A DNA stretch of 64,000 bases, taken from NCBI RefSeq assembly GCF_964204645.1, contig NC_134034.1, forward strand, positions 13,335,962 to 13,399,961. Reading direction: 5' to 3'. Under the pieces are notes generated by a model, which was not told the origin of the DNA, did not search any database, and was given only the letters and a program-made list of their open reading frames with translations. A program made the translations under genes and the position numbers. This document shows positions 1 through 11,701 of the stretch, piece by piece. The stretch's first letter is position 1. Every line of letters starts with the position of its first letter. This DNA comes from Tubulanus polymorphus. Lineage: Eukaryota > Nemertea > Palaeonemertea > Tubulaniformes > Tubulanidae.

Positions 1-516
1 GTTCACGAGTCACTAATCTCCTTGTCAGCCTGCGTCTCATTTCACCTATTGATGAAGTTAGGGAGCATTTTTAATCAAATATTTTTCAGAAAAGCGCGGG
101 CTCTGTGCAGGTCTGCTGGATGTATGGCGCTAAGCATAATCATAATCATCATCATAATCATTATATCATTGCAATGGGGTACCCGCTATCCCGTTAGATG
201 GCGTGACGAGCAGTAGGTTGCTCGTTTTCAAAATTAGTTCATTTTCGATGAACTTTGAACTGGATTTTTAGACTCCTGAATCCATACAATATCACAGGAC
301 TCACCAAATATGAAATACTATCATTCTTCTAATCAGATATCGATATATTTTTCATAGATCATTGATTCATTTAAGAGAAAAGTTCAAATTCAATTGAAAT
401 AGCGAACCTAGTAGCGAACCTAGCGGATCCTCGCCGGCCATGAGTGGAATCCTCGATTGCCACAGTAACACCGCGGGTACACCATTGCCATTACTATAGT
501 ATTGTTATCGTTACAG
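1..516. other. Intron or upstream DNA with dispersed repeats
   Basis: No gene is supported here. An (ATC/ATA)n-like microsatellite lies at about 137-170 and gives an Ile-rich open frame that is not credible as protein. Positions 200-320 resemble 62290-62420 (shared text around 'atgaactttgaactg' and 'atcacaggac'). Positions 385-475 are a copy of the dispersed repeat also found at 40745-40830 ('tgagtggaatcctcgattgc'). The first receptor exon begins at 517 after a 'ttacag' acceptor, so this stretch is probably intron of that gene, whose 5' end lies before the window. Confidence 0.5.
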
Positions 517-3500
517 AAAATCGCATTTTCGTTCTGGGAGATATGAACCTGAAAGAAAAAAACTATACGTTCGACGAAGCATTAGCCGGCTTTAGATCAC
601 CTTGGTTCACCGTCGAACCCGCCGTGTATTTAACTGTTATACCGACAGGTTTATCCGGGATACTTTACGCCGTAGCTTTTATTCATTCCGGTTATATGAA
701 CGGCTACTTTCGCATCGGTAAATTGAAAGGCCCGGTAATTCTAAGTGAAATAAAAGCGACGCAAAATTTCATGTTCGCTTCGCCCGGAATCGCCCAGGCC
801 TCCGCTTTCAAGAAGGATTGCTCCGACGGCGACGATTCGAAGTTTCAGCGATTCGAAGTGGACGGCATCGCCTTCGTACGTGTTGAGGAGACATATCGAT
901 GGCAGCCATATCTATTGAGAAAAAATCAATTAGAAATACCCGTAACGGGAGGAGACGTGATCGCCATCATTCCCGAAGGTGACGTCGTCTTAGAATCGGA
1001 TGACGTCACCGACATGACGCGCGAGCCGGGTATGATGACCACGTACAAAATGAAGATCAGCGGCGTAGGTGATGACGTCATCTGCGCTAAGTATATGACG
1101 GAGACATCGTTGAAAATGTACTTTTTCGTCAAACAACCGACTCTGGGTAAATAGCTTCTGATTCTGGTTTTTTCCGTGTGAAACCTTTGTTTAACTTCCT
1201 GGTATATGTTTGGTGTCCCGATGAAAGTGAATCGTTATTTGAAAAGTATTTCCTCTTCGATAGCAAAAACCGAATCCTTTGAAAATGTTCACTCAATAAC
1301 CTTCTGGTATTGGAAACATATTTGGAAAGTATCTAAGAGATTGGTTTGATATATGGCCAGTATTTTCAAACTCAAAACAGTATGTCAAAAATGCACATTG
1401 TGACATTCATCAGGATGTAATAATCTTGCATTTTTGACATACTGCATTGAATTCGGGAATATTCGCTGGACTTGCAACCGATGTTTTAGTTATTTTGGGG
1501 GTGTGTCGAAAAGACCCTGATTATAGAACGATAACCACACTCAAACGTGGTTAACGGATAATAAGATAAAATCCCACTATTTACAGATTAAAAGAATTTA
1601 AAAACCAGAATTTATTTATTAAATCTAAAATAATTTAAAAGACACGACGTTTCGATCTCACCCTAGAGATCATCGTCAGGTGCGAGAAATAGATTAAAAA
1701 CAGGGGTATATATACAGAGGAGGACAGGTTAATTGAGTAAATTGGTGAGTGAGTAAGTAAATAATTAGTGTTTGGCAAGTATTTTAGATTTAATGAATAA
1801 ATTCTGGTTTTTAAATTCTTTTAATCTGTAAATAGTGGGATTTTATCTTATTACCCTGATTATATTTCATGAAAACTTTCAACGAATTCGGTAACTTTTA
1901 TTGCGGGGAAAATACTGTTCAGTTTGTCGGACGTTACATGACGTGGCGTATCTCTGCTTTCAGCCCCTTCACCTCATCGACGAGAAACGATCACAGACAG
2001 TTTACTAATCACGGTGAATGACACGAATCGAACCGTGGATTGTCGCGTAGTTGCGCAACAGTACGCTGTATCTAACAGTGATGTGATGTATATGTGTCAA
2101 GCGAATACCGTTTCAAAACTCGTCGTTAAACTCACGAAGAATGCTAGAATTTGTAGCATCGTCGCTTTCGGATATCCAGGTGACGTTATTGTGAGGTTTT
2201 ATTTTTGCTGTATCACAAATATTCAAACAGTTGTCCTCTCAATAGTCGGGTCATGATTTGCTGAAATTTAGCTCATCGCGCGCCGATTTCAACATTCGTC
2301 TGACAAATCATTCCCTCTTCAAATTTCAGACGACATTGAATACGACAAGGTTATCACAATCAGGAAATATCGATTCGAGAATATGCAGAACACTGGAATC
2401 AGAAAAAATAACGCCTGTTTGTCACTGGTTTTCACGGAGAGTTTCAGCTGGGTACAGTTTGATATGCTGTCGTTGCATTACGTGCTATCAGGTTAGATCT
2501 GGCGTTCGCTTATAAATCCGTTTTCAGACTAGTATCCTGAATTTTTTAACGGCCGCCGGTCCAAACCCAAAAGCCAACAAAAACGTAACAGAATTAGAGC
2601 GAAAATCAATTTCATAGGGCGTGCGTGCCTCCCTTTTCTTATGAAAACCACGCGTATTTTGAACCCGAGAAGCTCGAAGCCTTTTTCGAAATCGTAACCG
2701 CTCTGAAGTGAACTGGCGAATATCTAATTAAGAGTTTTGTTTTCTTTTTTGTTTACGAGGCCCGAGTTCCACAGTGGCTACCGGGATATATTCAGCTCCT
2801 TATGGGCCATTTTAAATGTATCGAAGCCATCACGAATATGATATGATAACATATTTCAGTATTGGTCGATGATAAAATGCCCGGTGCGGTTGTTCACGTG
2901 ACCACGTCCACGTTCTGGAAGGAGAATCTACATTACTGCGACGAGCTGCGACACGTAGATTTGAATCGAACGGAAATTCGTTGCGACGCGCGGAAAATCG
3001 GTCGATTCGTTACGATTTCCGAAAGCAAAGGGAATAACACTGCGATAGTGTGTAAAGTTCAGGTTTTTGGATCGGGTGAGTTTTTGAAATTCAACAGAAA
3101 ATGTTTTTATGTAACGTTTTGTATCTTTTAATACAATATATTCCTCGTTTCGTCTGCGATGGGTTTATGGAATCGGTCACAAACCTATAACAGAATGTCA
3201 AAATGTGAAAACATATCGAGCTCACGCCGGCGTATTCCCGTCATAGGTTGATTACTATCATAACTCAGTGTCAGATATTCGATCCCCACCCCTCCCCTCG
3301 TCCCAGTCCCCCCCTCGGCCAAGTCTCCCCCCTCGCCCCAGTCTCCCCTGCAGCTCTTCTATTTTCTCGTGTTGAGAATAAGAAAAAATCCCTCGCGTTA
3401 GACAATGATCAGAAACTCTGATCCGGGGAATTGTTATCTGGCCACCACACCTGACTGATCACCAGGTCACCCACACTGACCAGACAAACACTGTACATCA

Positions 3501-6500
3501 GTCTACTGGTCTATGGTCTAGTGGTTAGGGTGCCTGGCTGGCATGCTAGAGGTCGCAGGTTCGAGCCCTGTTAGGGTTAGGGTTAGCAGCGAGCTGGGGT
3601 TAGGTTTAGCGATGTTCTTCGGCTGGGGCTTGATATTTTTGTTGGAAAAATTATCGTTTTGGGATAAGTCGTTGTCAATGAAAATGCATTACTTTCTTTC
3701 AAGAAATTCACTTTTTTATCATCCTATCCCTGAAAAACACTTGTCAAAAAGCGATTATCTTTTTGGATACGATATGAAACCGTATTCTCTGCGTATTTAA
3801 GAATTTGAGAGACGGGAAGATTCATTAGGAATCACATCGCAACTTATCAAAGACAACCAGATTACAGCTAGTTCCGGTAATCCCGGTGACGTCAGAATGA
3901 TTCCAGAATCGACCGCTTGGTGCGCTGGAGATGAAAACCACAAATACATACAAGTAAAGCAATATACATCATTAGACAAACCATTTCGTTTCCGCCGTAA
4001 ATGTGCCGGATGTGCACTACATAATCAATATTTCGGGGCTAGACTGGTTGCCTGTCAAATTCAATATAACTTTATTGATCCGTAATATCATTAAATTATA
4101 TGTATATCGTATTTTCAACGTATAATTTTCCAAGGCGTTGATACACATTAGTTTTCTGGATTACACTAGGTTGATTTCGAACGAGAAGTGGTGATGACAA
4201 TGTTCTCGATAAAACTACGCGCTCAGCAAGTCAGGAGTTACGTCGATGGAATCGCGTTTCTCTGGAAACATCGTAGAACCGGGCGATTAGTCTATTACAA
4301 TGAACCGCCTTTCCAAGATAAGGTACGTCGTCGACCTTAGATTTAGAAAAAACTACTCGAAAGCCTCATCAGCTGCGGATTGAACTCGAGTCTCCACTGA
4401 TCAAACCGGCCGTCTATCTACCCTGTACATTATCTTTTTAAAACCATGATCAAGCTGACAATAACAGACTCGGCAGTTATAGAAATGAACTAATTAACGA
4501 AACAAGGTATCATGTTTTTTAGCATTTAACATTAGTAAATTTGTTCTTGTTTTTGCAATTCAGAGAATATTTTCGCCGGCAGGTGTCATAGAAAACTTTC
4601 TAGAGATGTTTTTTAGTCTGAAGCGTCCTGTTACTACCACATTAGTTCAGTTTCATGTTATTTCATACGTCGGTTCATCGTGTTTACAACTGGAAGTGTA
4701 CGGATGGTACACCGGTGAAGCCGGTGAGTATTCGTCATATTGAAACGTCACATTGAAACAAACGTTAAACCGTTTTAACGCCATGTTAGAACAAACGTTT
4801 CATTGCGCCCCATACTTCACTATAGACGTCAATCTCATTTACAGAAATACACATTAATCAAACTGGTTTATACGACTATAAGCTGTGGAATAGCGGCTAC
4901 AAATGGAACATCACTTCTCCAATAAATACACATTACCTCATCGAATATCCGATTCAGCAGTTACCCGCAATAAATCATCAGGTAAATTCATCATCTTCAT
5001 TAAACTATGAACCAAAGCAGTTAAAGTCTTATTGATAACCAAATTATGTATTGTATTACAAAGAGAATCCGACAGTAATAACTTTAAAATAAAGTCTGAA
5101 AATGTTTCCTTGAGCTGCTTGTACTTTATTCGACGTTTATCATAAGAGTCGTCTTCAGGGTTACTTACTGAAAATATTTTGCGGACTTAATTTTGTGTTA
5201 TTTGTGGGGTTATCTGTAGACCATCTCGACGCGTTTATTGTATAAATGGTGATCATGTATATTGTATTACTTTCGATCATGAAAGCCGTACCCTGACGTG
5301 CACTGGGTTTCACAAAAAGCGGAAAACACGTTGTTCAAAGTTGAACTGTATGACGGTAACCGCCAGTTAAAAACAATGAGAAACTACGCGAAGTTACCGA
5401 CGATAGTTTTGAACGAGAATCACGTTCTGGTCGTCTGGCTGATTACCCGCATTGGACACGGTTTAATCTTCAGCAAAGATTTTTCGCTTAGAGTAAACAT
5501 TACAGATATAGGTAAGCATTGTTTGATTATACGATGATGAAATATGAACGACGATACAAAACTTTTATGTCTTCGCTGAAGGGGTAGGGGTTGGCCTTCC
5601 GACTGCCAGATACTGAATCTCAGTGATCTTCATCAACACAGTAAATGCCAATTTGCGATCATGTTTCAACCAATTGCGTTGCAAGACGCAAACATTTCCT
5701 GAAGATGGGGTTTTGATTATAAAATAAACTTTTTTCGCATTTTTGAAAATTGAGACTTCAAATCATCATTTCGTATTACATGATATCAAAACAGAATGTA
5801 CCATTTACAATATATCGAATGTAGATTGTTCCGGTAGTGGATTCATGGATTCTATCGACACTACAGAACGTCAGTTAAACCACACTAGGCGCGGTGTGTT
5901 CGCGTCGCCGATGTTCCCCGTTCTGACCGGGCGCTCTTATTTCACGACGTGGCAAATTGATACCAAATTCACCAACTACATACAACTGGAATTCATCGAG
6001 TTTAATCTGGAAGCTTCGTTCGGCGCGTGCAGCATAAACTACATCGATTTATCTCAGCCGTCGGTCGGTCGTATCTGTAACAGTCGTCTGCCACCCGATG
6101 TCATCTACAGCGAATGGAACAGATTAATAGTTCGTCTGACGGTGAGCTTATCGGCTGCGGATGGAACGGGATTTTTAGCTCGATATCGATCTCGGGAAAT
6201 TGGATTCGATCAACGAATTAGCAATAATTCGGGTAATTATAAGTTTCGTGGTCCTAGAAAATAGATATCTCGGGCAATTTTTTAAAAACTATTTTGAATA
6301 TCATTAAACTATGATTTTTTCGTATGACAGACGCTGAATGTGGCTCTCACTGGTTGTACTACGACGGAAATTGTTTTCTATTCCAAACTGCTAACGGCTT
6401 TTCACCTTTAAAGGTAAACACGGCCAATAAACTGTGCCAAACTGAAGGCGGTTTTCTAGCTAGTGTTAAGAACGAGCAGGAGGCCGTATTCATTCACGTC

Positions 6501-9500
6501 GCTTTGGTATCCAAATGGCTGAAGGAAACTACTGAAAGAAAAGTCTATTTAGGTAGGGATTATTTCGTTGAGAGGTCAGACGTTGGGATACGCAAACTAA
6601 TCTCACGTCATTTTCAGGTTTAATTTATGCAACTAGTATCAGGAATTTCCGATGGGTTGACCACAGTGCTCTCGGGTTTACAGCCTGGTAAGTATTTAAT
6701 AAAACAAATATTCGAAAACCTGTCCATATTCCACGGATCTAAGTAAAGAATGTTTGATGTATTCAGGGCTATGGGTGAGCCTAACGGAGGAGTTTTAGAA
6801 AGATGTGTATATTTGGAGCAAAGGTCGATTATCCAGAAATCAGCTCTGGCGAACTGGTTCGATTTTCCGTGCGGTCAGTCAACTACGAACCACTTCCTTT
6901 GCAAAAAGCCAAGCACGAGGGCCACATCGACAAAACAAGGTACGTTCAACCCATCGTCTATAGTTTCTAGCCCATTTTATCTAGAATATTTGTTATTAAA
7001 CCTATATTATTTTTCTCTATGTATTCGTTTTGAAGTTATTTGGACACAACTTCCGAACCGTTCAGTTTGCGCTGACCACGATTTGTTCACGTGTTCGAAT
7101 GGAGAATGTATTCACGTAACTGATGTTTGTGACGGTATCGATAATTGTAGAGACGCCTCGGATGAGAAGATCGGTTGCGGTAAATAGAAAACGTGATTCA
7201 TAAAAATCTGTTTTAGTGAGAATATAATTGATAGGCCTATTATCGTGAAAATACATTTGATATGTCTATTTTCTCTAAAATATAACTGATAAGTCTATCT
7301 AATGGATTACTGAATATTGAACTTGCATCGAACTTTTTATCAACCATATTTTCAGCGCGATCGTGTTCAGATGAACAGTTTCACTGCACAAGCGGGCGAT
7401 GTTTATCGTTATCGTATTTATGCGATTTTAGAGATGATTGCGGGGACGGCTCCGACGAATCGTTTTGTTGTAAGTTTTCTAACGGTGTCGAAACTGAATG
7501 TACGTAATTATACTGAGCCGAGATTCTAAATATACCCGCGTCGCGTATTTACTTCAGTAAACCCGGTTTGCGATGCTACAGAATTCACGTGTAAGAGCGG
7601 TCAGTGTATTCCTGAGATAAAGAGGAATGATGGAATTGATGATTGTGTCGATGGCTCCGATGAGCTTCACAGTGGAGGTATAGTATTTAGCGTAGAACTA
7701 TTGAGAGGTCTATGTCTTATACGTTACAGCGTTAAGGATCCTTTATACGAAATCCCCTCAAAGATTTTGATCAAAATTATAATGTATTATATTGAAACAA
7801 GGAGACATCATGTCAAAATGTTACATGCGCAATTATGTCTGAAAACTCAATTTTCTCGACAGAATGTAACGGGTTCCAATGTTACGACGGTTCGTGTTAC
7901 CCGGCCAGTTGGAGATGTGACGTCACTCTAGATTGTTCCGGTGGATTTCGGGAAGATGAAGTCGGTTGTCCAAAACGTACGTAATGATCATAACCATTCC
8001 CTATTATCATCAGCGTTATCTATTGATCATTTTCATCTATTTCGAGACTTTCGCGAATCTGTCTTATTTCAGCGACGATGCAAGTTGGATATAAACACTG
8101 TTCGAATGGTTTCGTTTACAACTCGTCGCTGAGATGTTTGTACAATACGGATCAGTACGGTTCTGTGACTCCGTGTCGAGACTATTCACATCTCTTAAAC
8201 TGCGGTAATCATAATATATGACATTGTCGGGGTAGGTCTATAGGTAAATCGGAACTCGGGGTGCAAAGGGAAAAGAATGCCATTTTCTGGGATGAAACAG
8301 CCGCGAATGAGGTTAGAGAATTCTTAAAGAAATACATTAGAATAGATGCATTTTCCCAGAGGATCAGAATTAGCAGGTTATCGCGTTAAAATAGGGAATT
8401 TTTTCACTGGTTCATATTTGATTTGAGTTGTATATCCCTTACTCACCACGCCGTGCAGGTTTTAACCATCATCTGTCCCGACAATCGAAATGAGAATGGC
8501 CCAAATACCTCCATAGAATGATTCCCTCGGTATTGTGTTAACGAATGAGTTCAGTTTAATACTTTAACGATTTCAGACAGTTTTGTTTGTCCTAGCGGAT
8601 ATTTCAAGTGTCCCGACAGCTACTGCCTCGCAGCCGAATTCGTCTGTGACGGGCAACCGAATTGTCCCGATAAAGAAGACGAACAAAAATGTGGTACGAA
8701 ACTAAATCCAGATTCAATCGTGTTTTACAGTGATTTTTCTATCGCTTCCTAAACGGAAGATGTTTATATTGATTTACAGATGAGTTCGTCTGCCCGGGTA
8801 TGTACCGGTGTTCTTCGACTGAACAGTGCGTGCGACTGGATGAAATGTGCGACGGTAAAACTCACTGTCCGAATAACGACGACGAACGATTCTGCGACTT
8901 TATCATTCCTCGTGCTTGTACCGGTTACGGGTATTCGGTATTTTGTGAATCAGCTGATTTGACGCGAATCCCTCCCGATGGCCGGTACGCGGCGTCTCGT
9001 TCCTTAGATCTATTCAATAATACTCGACTCGTTTTGGACAACTCGACGTTCAGACCGTTCGTTTATTTGACCCATTTAGATCTGAGGTTGTGCGGCATCA
9101 CTCAGTTATCCGAAGGCGTCGTCTCGTATCTGGTGAATCTAATTTTTCTCGATTTACGTCGGAATCCGCTGGCGATTCTTAAATCAGGCAGTTTGAGCGA
9201 TCTCGGTAACCTTCGTATTCTACACTTGTACGACAACAGAGATCTGACAGTGATAGAATCGCACGCGTTTAGAAACACGTCCACTCTGACGTCACTCGAT
9301 CTACACGCAGTTAATTTAAACACACTTACAGCCGGTATGTTTTTCGGGCTTCGCTCGTTACGACGCCTGAATCTCTCAGGGAGCAACATCTTCGAAATAC
9401 AGGACGGCACTTTTATGGGTCTCGGAGAAGTCACCAATTTAGACCTAACTAACAATAAACTGGAGACATTCACAACGAAAGTTTTCAGTGAACTGACGAA

Positions 9501-11701
9501 CCTGACCCATTTACGTAGCAACTTTTATAAATTCTGTTGTATGGCTCCTCCAGGAGTTTCGGAAGAAAATTGTTTTCCGCCGAAGAATCAGTTTTCATCC
9601 TGCACCGACTTGATGCGTATTGACGTATTACGGGTCAGTATGTGGCTGGTCGGTAGTGTCGCCGTGGTCGGGAATCTACTTGCAATATTGATTCGCCTTA
9701 TCTTCTCTGGTTCGCCATCGGCTAACAGTCGGTTGACGGTCAGTTTGGCGGTTTCTGACTTTTTCATGGGTTTTTACATGTACATAATCGCCAGTGCTGA
9801 TTCGTATTATCGGGGTACGTACATTCTTTACGATGAGAGTTGGAGGAACGGATGGTTGTGTCATCTGGCCGGGTTTCTCGCTAGTCTATCCAGCGAAGTA
9901 TCCATGTTCATGTTACTGATCATGTCCCTCGACAGATTCGTTGCAGTTGTTTTCCCGCTTTCGCGAATGAAACTGACGCCTTCGCGAGCGCTGTTCGGAA
10001 TTGCTATCTCGTGGCTAGCCGGAGTTGTCCTTGCCGCTATTCCTCTTTTGCCTATTGATTATTTCGGAGGAGGGTTTTACTCGCGTTCCGGAGTTTGTTT
10101 GTCTCTACATCTGACCTCAGAGAAACGGCCCGGTTGGGAGTATTCGGTAGCTGTTTTTATCGGGATGAATTTTGTAGGTTTTATGATTATAGCGTGTTGT
10201 TACGCGTGGATGTACAGAGCCATGTCTCGGAGTCTACAAACAGCACGTCGTCAAACTAAGTGTCAAAAAAAGGAGGTGGCCGTTGCGAGAAAGATGATGC
10301 TGATTGTTCTAACTGATTTCTGCGCTTGGATGCCGATAATCGTTCTCGGTAGGTCATCTAGAAATACATCATCTCACTATCTATATTTTCTAAATTCTCC
10401 AGATTATACCCATGAATTTCGTTTGTACCGGTATTTTAGATTTTGAAGTGTTTATTAGGATTTATCATGTTTTCCTAGCGCTATCGTTTTCCTACTTCGC
10501 AAAAAGTGTAATTTTACCGGTGGCATTTGTTGCAATATTGCAACATTCAGAGGCATCTCTTCCGGTGGCTTCATTCCCGATATACAGTTTACGGTTCACA
10601 GAGAGGTGTTGTTTCATTGAAAAGAGACCTGTGCCAGATGATTCTTGTTCCAAGGAAAAGGCATTCGTCATGGAAGGTTTAACATTATTTTAATTTTTCT
10701 CATCACATATTTAGGCATGCTGGCTGTTAGCGGACAGGTAACCATACCGAGTGACGTGTACGCGTGGATAGCCGTTTTTGTACTGCCGATAAACAGCGCT
10801 ATAAATCCGATACTGTACACGATAGCCGGGCTGCGATCCATCAGGTATAATATGTCGATATCTAAATCACTTTTCGTCTTTTCCTTTGTCAGGACGTTCG
10901 ATTAAGACCTAATACACATTTGAACATCCTTTTTAGAAAAAGAAATATTGCCAGGGGGAGCAGGAACACGCCAGGTAAGAAATAATAGTCGACATTGAGT
11001 CGACATAGTTCGGCTATGTGGCCATAAGTTCCCTAATTGCACGTTTTCTTATTTTATCAAGTTACTGAGGACAGATGCAGTGACAATACAGAAGAAATGA
11101 CTCTGTTAGTACCGAACATTTTATCAGTCGTTCCTGAAGGTCAGCGTGATATGCATCACGACCTGGATCCCCTAGTATCGTATTTCCGATGCTACGCGAG
11201 CCCGCGTAGAATTCACGTCGTGGTTCAACGACTGGCTGAAGTGTTACAAGAGCTTCATTCCAGAGATCTATCCGTTAAACAACTGGATGTGAACGCAGTA
11301 CTTGTTGGAAATGCTAAGGTAGAATATGTATTGTTCATCGGTCTACTACACAGCCCAAGAATTCTTGGGTTGCGGTAATAGACCAATATGAAAGGTCTGC
11401 GGCCAGGTTTTCTGTTAGCGTGAGATTAAACCCTGGAAAGCGAGGATGGGTTAATATACTATCCTTTTTGGCACTATGAAATCCCACTCGCCATATCCCA
11501 ACATTTAACGTCAATATACAGATACTACATCGTACGATTTCTCTGTATCTTCAGAACTCGTGTACAAACATATTGGAGGTGTTTATCGCTACCGATAAGT
11601 TCTACGGTAAAACCGACTCGACGCTCGATATTCTGCAGTTCGGGAAAATTGTAAAGTATCTTCTGCGACAAATCAACAATTTGAAGAAAACAGCTGCATA
11701 G
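517..11701 (+). CDS. GRL101/relaxin-receptor-like LGR: lectin-CUB-CTLD-LDLa-LRR-7TM receptor with kinase-like tail (5' partial)
   Basis: Predicted cell-surface receptor, at least 1,945 aa. Exons: 517-1146, 1964-2179, 2330-2491, 2860-3075, 3802-3953, 4170-4322, 4564-4723, 4845-4981, 5286-5511, 5795-6232, 6331-6552, 6618-6687, 6767-6939, 7036-7179, 7356-7469, 7558-7677, 7863-7976, 8073-8204, 8577-8693, 8780-10348, 10715-10844, 10937-10974, 11062-11318, 11555-11701. Every junction is GT-AG and every phase closes, which is strong evidence for one transcript. Residues counted from the window edge: 1-210 unrecognised; 211-408 fucolectin-like (FTP) pieces; 409-563 F5/8C discoidin ('ITASSG', 'AWC'); 564-684 and 685-830 CUB; 831-970 C-type lectin ('GEPN', Cys pairs); 986-1272 seven LDLa modules; about 1285-1480 LRRs; 7TM from about 1520 to 1795 with 'LDRF' for DRY and 'NPILY' in TM7; 1812-1945 kinase-C-lobe-like tail. 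The TM2-TM3 text ('LAVSDFFMG', '[11 protein letters not shown]') is typical of RXFP/GRL101 receptors. No start codon or signal peptide is in the window. The ligand is unknown. Confidence 0.85.
1370..1450. repeat. Short inverted repeat (18-bp stem)
   Basis: Perfect arms 'cagtatgtcaaaaatgca' and its reverse complement are separated by about 40 nt, inside the first receptor intron. It could be a stem-loop or the remnant of a small inverted element. Confidence 0.6.
1526..1852 (-). mobile_element. Hammerhead-bearing inverted-repeat element, copy 1
   Basis: A 12-nt direct repeat (accctgattata) lies at 1514-1525 and 1853-1864, like a target-site duplication. Inside are inverted arms of about 58 nt (from 1559 and to 1853, 'taataagataaaatcccac...'). 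The left end also carries a small hairpin, AACCAC...GTGGTT. On the minus strand, 1683-1642 reads GCAC-CTGACGA-T-GATCTC...GAGATC-GAAACGTC-GTGT, a hammerhead-ribozyme-like core. The element lies inside a receptor intron. It resembles Penelope-like elements or retrozymes in carrying such a motif; that assignment is inference. Confidence 0.6.
1642..1683 (-). ncRNA. Hammerhead-ribozyme-like motif, copy 1
   Basis: Read on the minus strand: stem I GCAC/GTGT (4 bp with one G-U), core CTGACGA, one extra U, stem II GATCTC/GAGATC (6 bp), then GAAA, a 2-bp self-complementary ACGU as stem III, and the cleavage triplet GUC. The stems differ in sequence from the 15397-15442 copy but keep pairing, which is covariation. 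The extra U after CTGANGA departs from the canonical core and could lower or abolish activity. Confidence 0.5.
3507..3578 (+). ncRNA. tRNA-like (SINE head or tRNA pseudogene) followed by telomere-like repeats
   Basis: An A box (TGGTCTAGTGG at 3514) and a B box (GGTTCGAGCCC) are correctly ordered, and T-stem pairing GCAGG/CCTGT is good. The anticodon arm has a 6-nt rather than 7-nt loop and the acceptor stem pairs poorly, so it is not a functional tRNA. It is followed by GTTAGGGTTAGGGTTAG, three TTAGGG-type units. It lies in a receptor intron. Confidence 0.5.
4370..4526 (+). mobile_element. PIF/Harbinger-type MITE fragment
   Basis: Shares the internal text 'ctaccctgtacatta' and 'catgatcaagct', plus the right terminus 'aaacaaggtatcat...tttagc', with the complete copies at 30630-30845 and 21589-21999. 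The left terminus is eroded. It lies in a receptor intron. Confidence 0.6.
5041..5165 (-). mobile_element. Degenerate copy of the hammerhead-bearing family
   Basis: Contains 'agagaatccgacagtaat' and 'aaagtctgaaaatgttt', matching the arm of the 14905-15502 palindrome. The reverse strand holds CTGAAGACGACTC...AAACGTCGAATAAA. The GTCG before AAACG is lost, so the ribozyme-like core is broken. It lies in a receptor intron. Confidence 0.5.

Noticed and set aside
22-216. 64-codon frame with an Ile run
   Set aside because: Generated by an ATC/ATA microsatellite.
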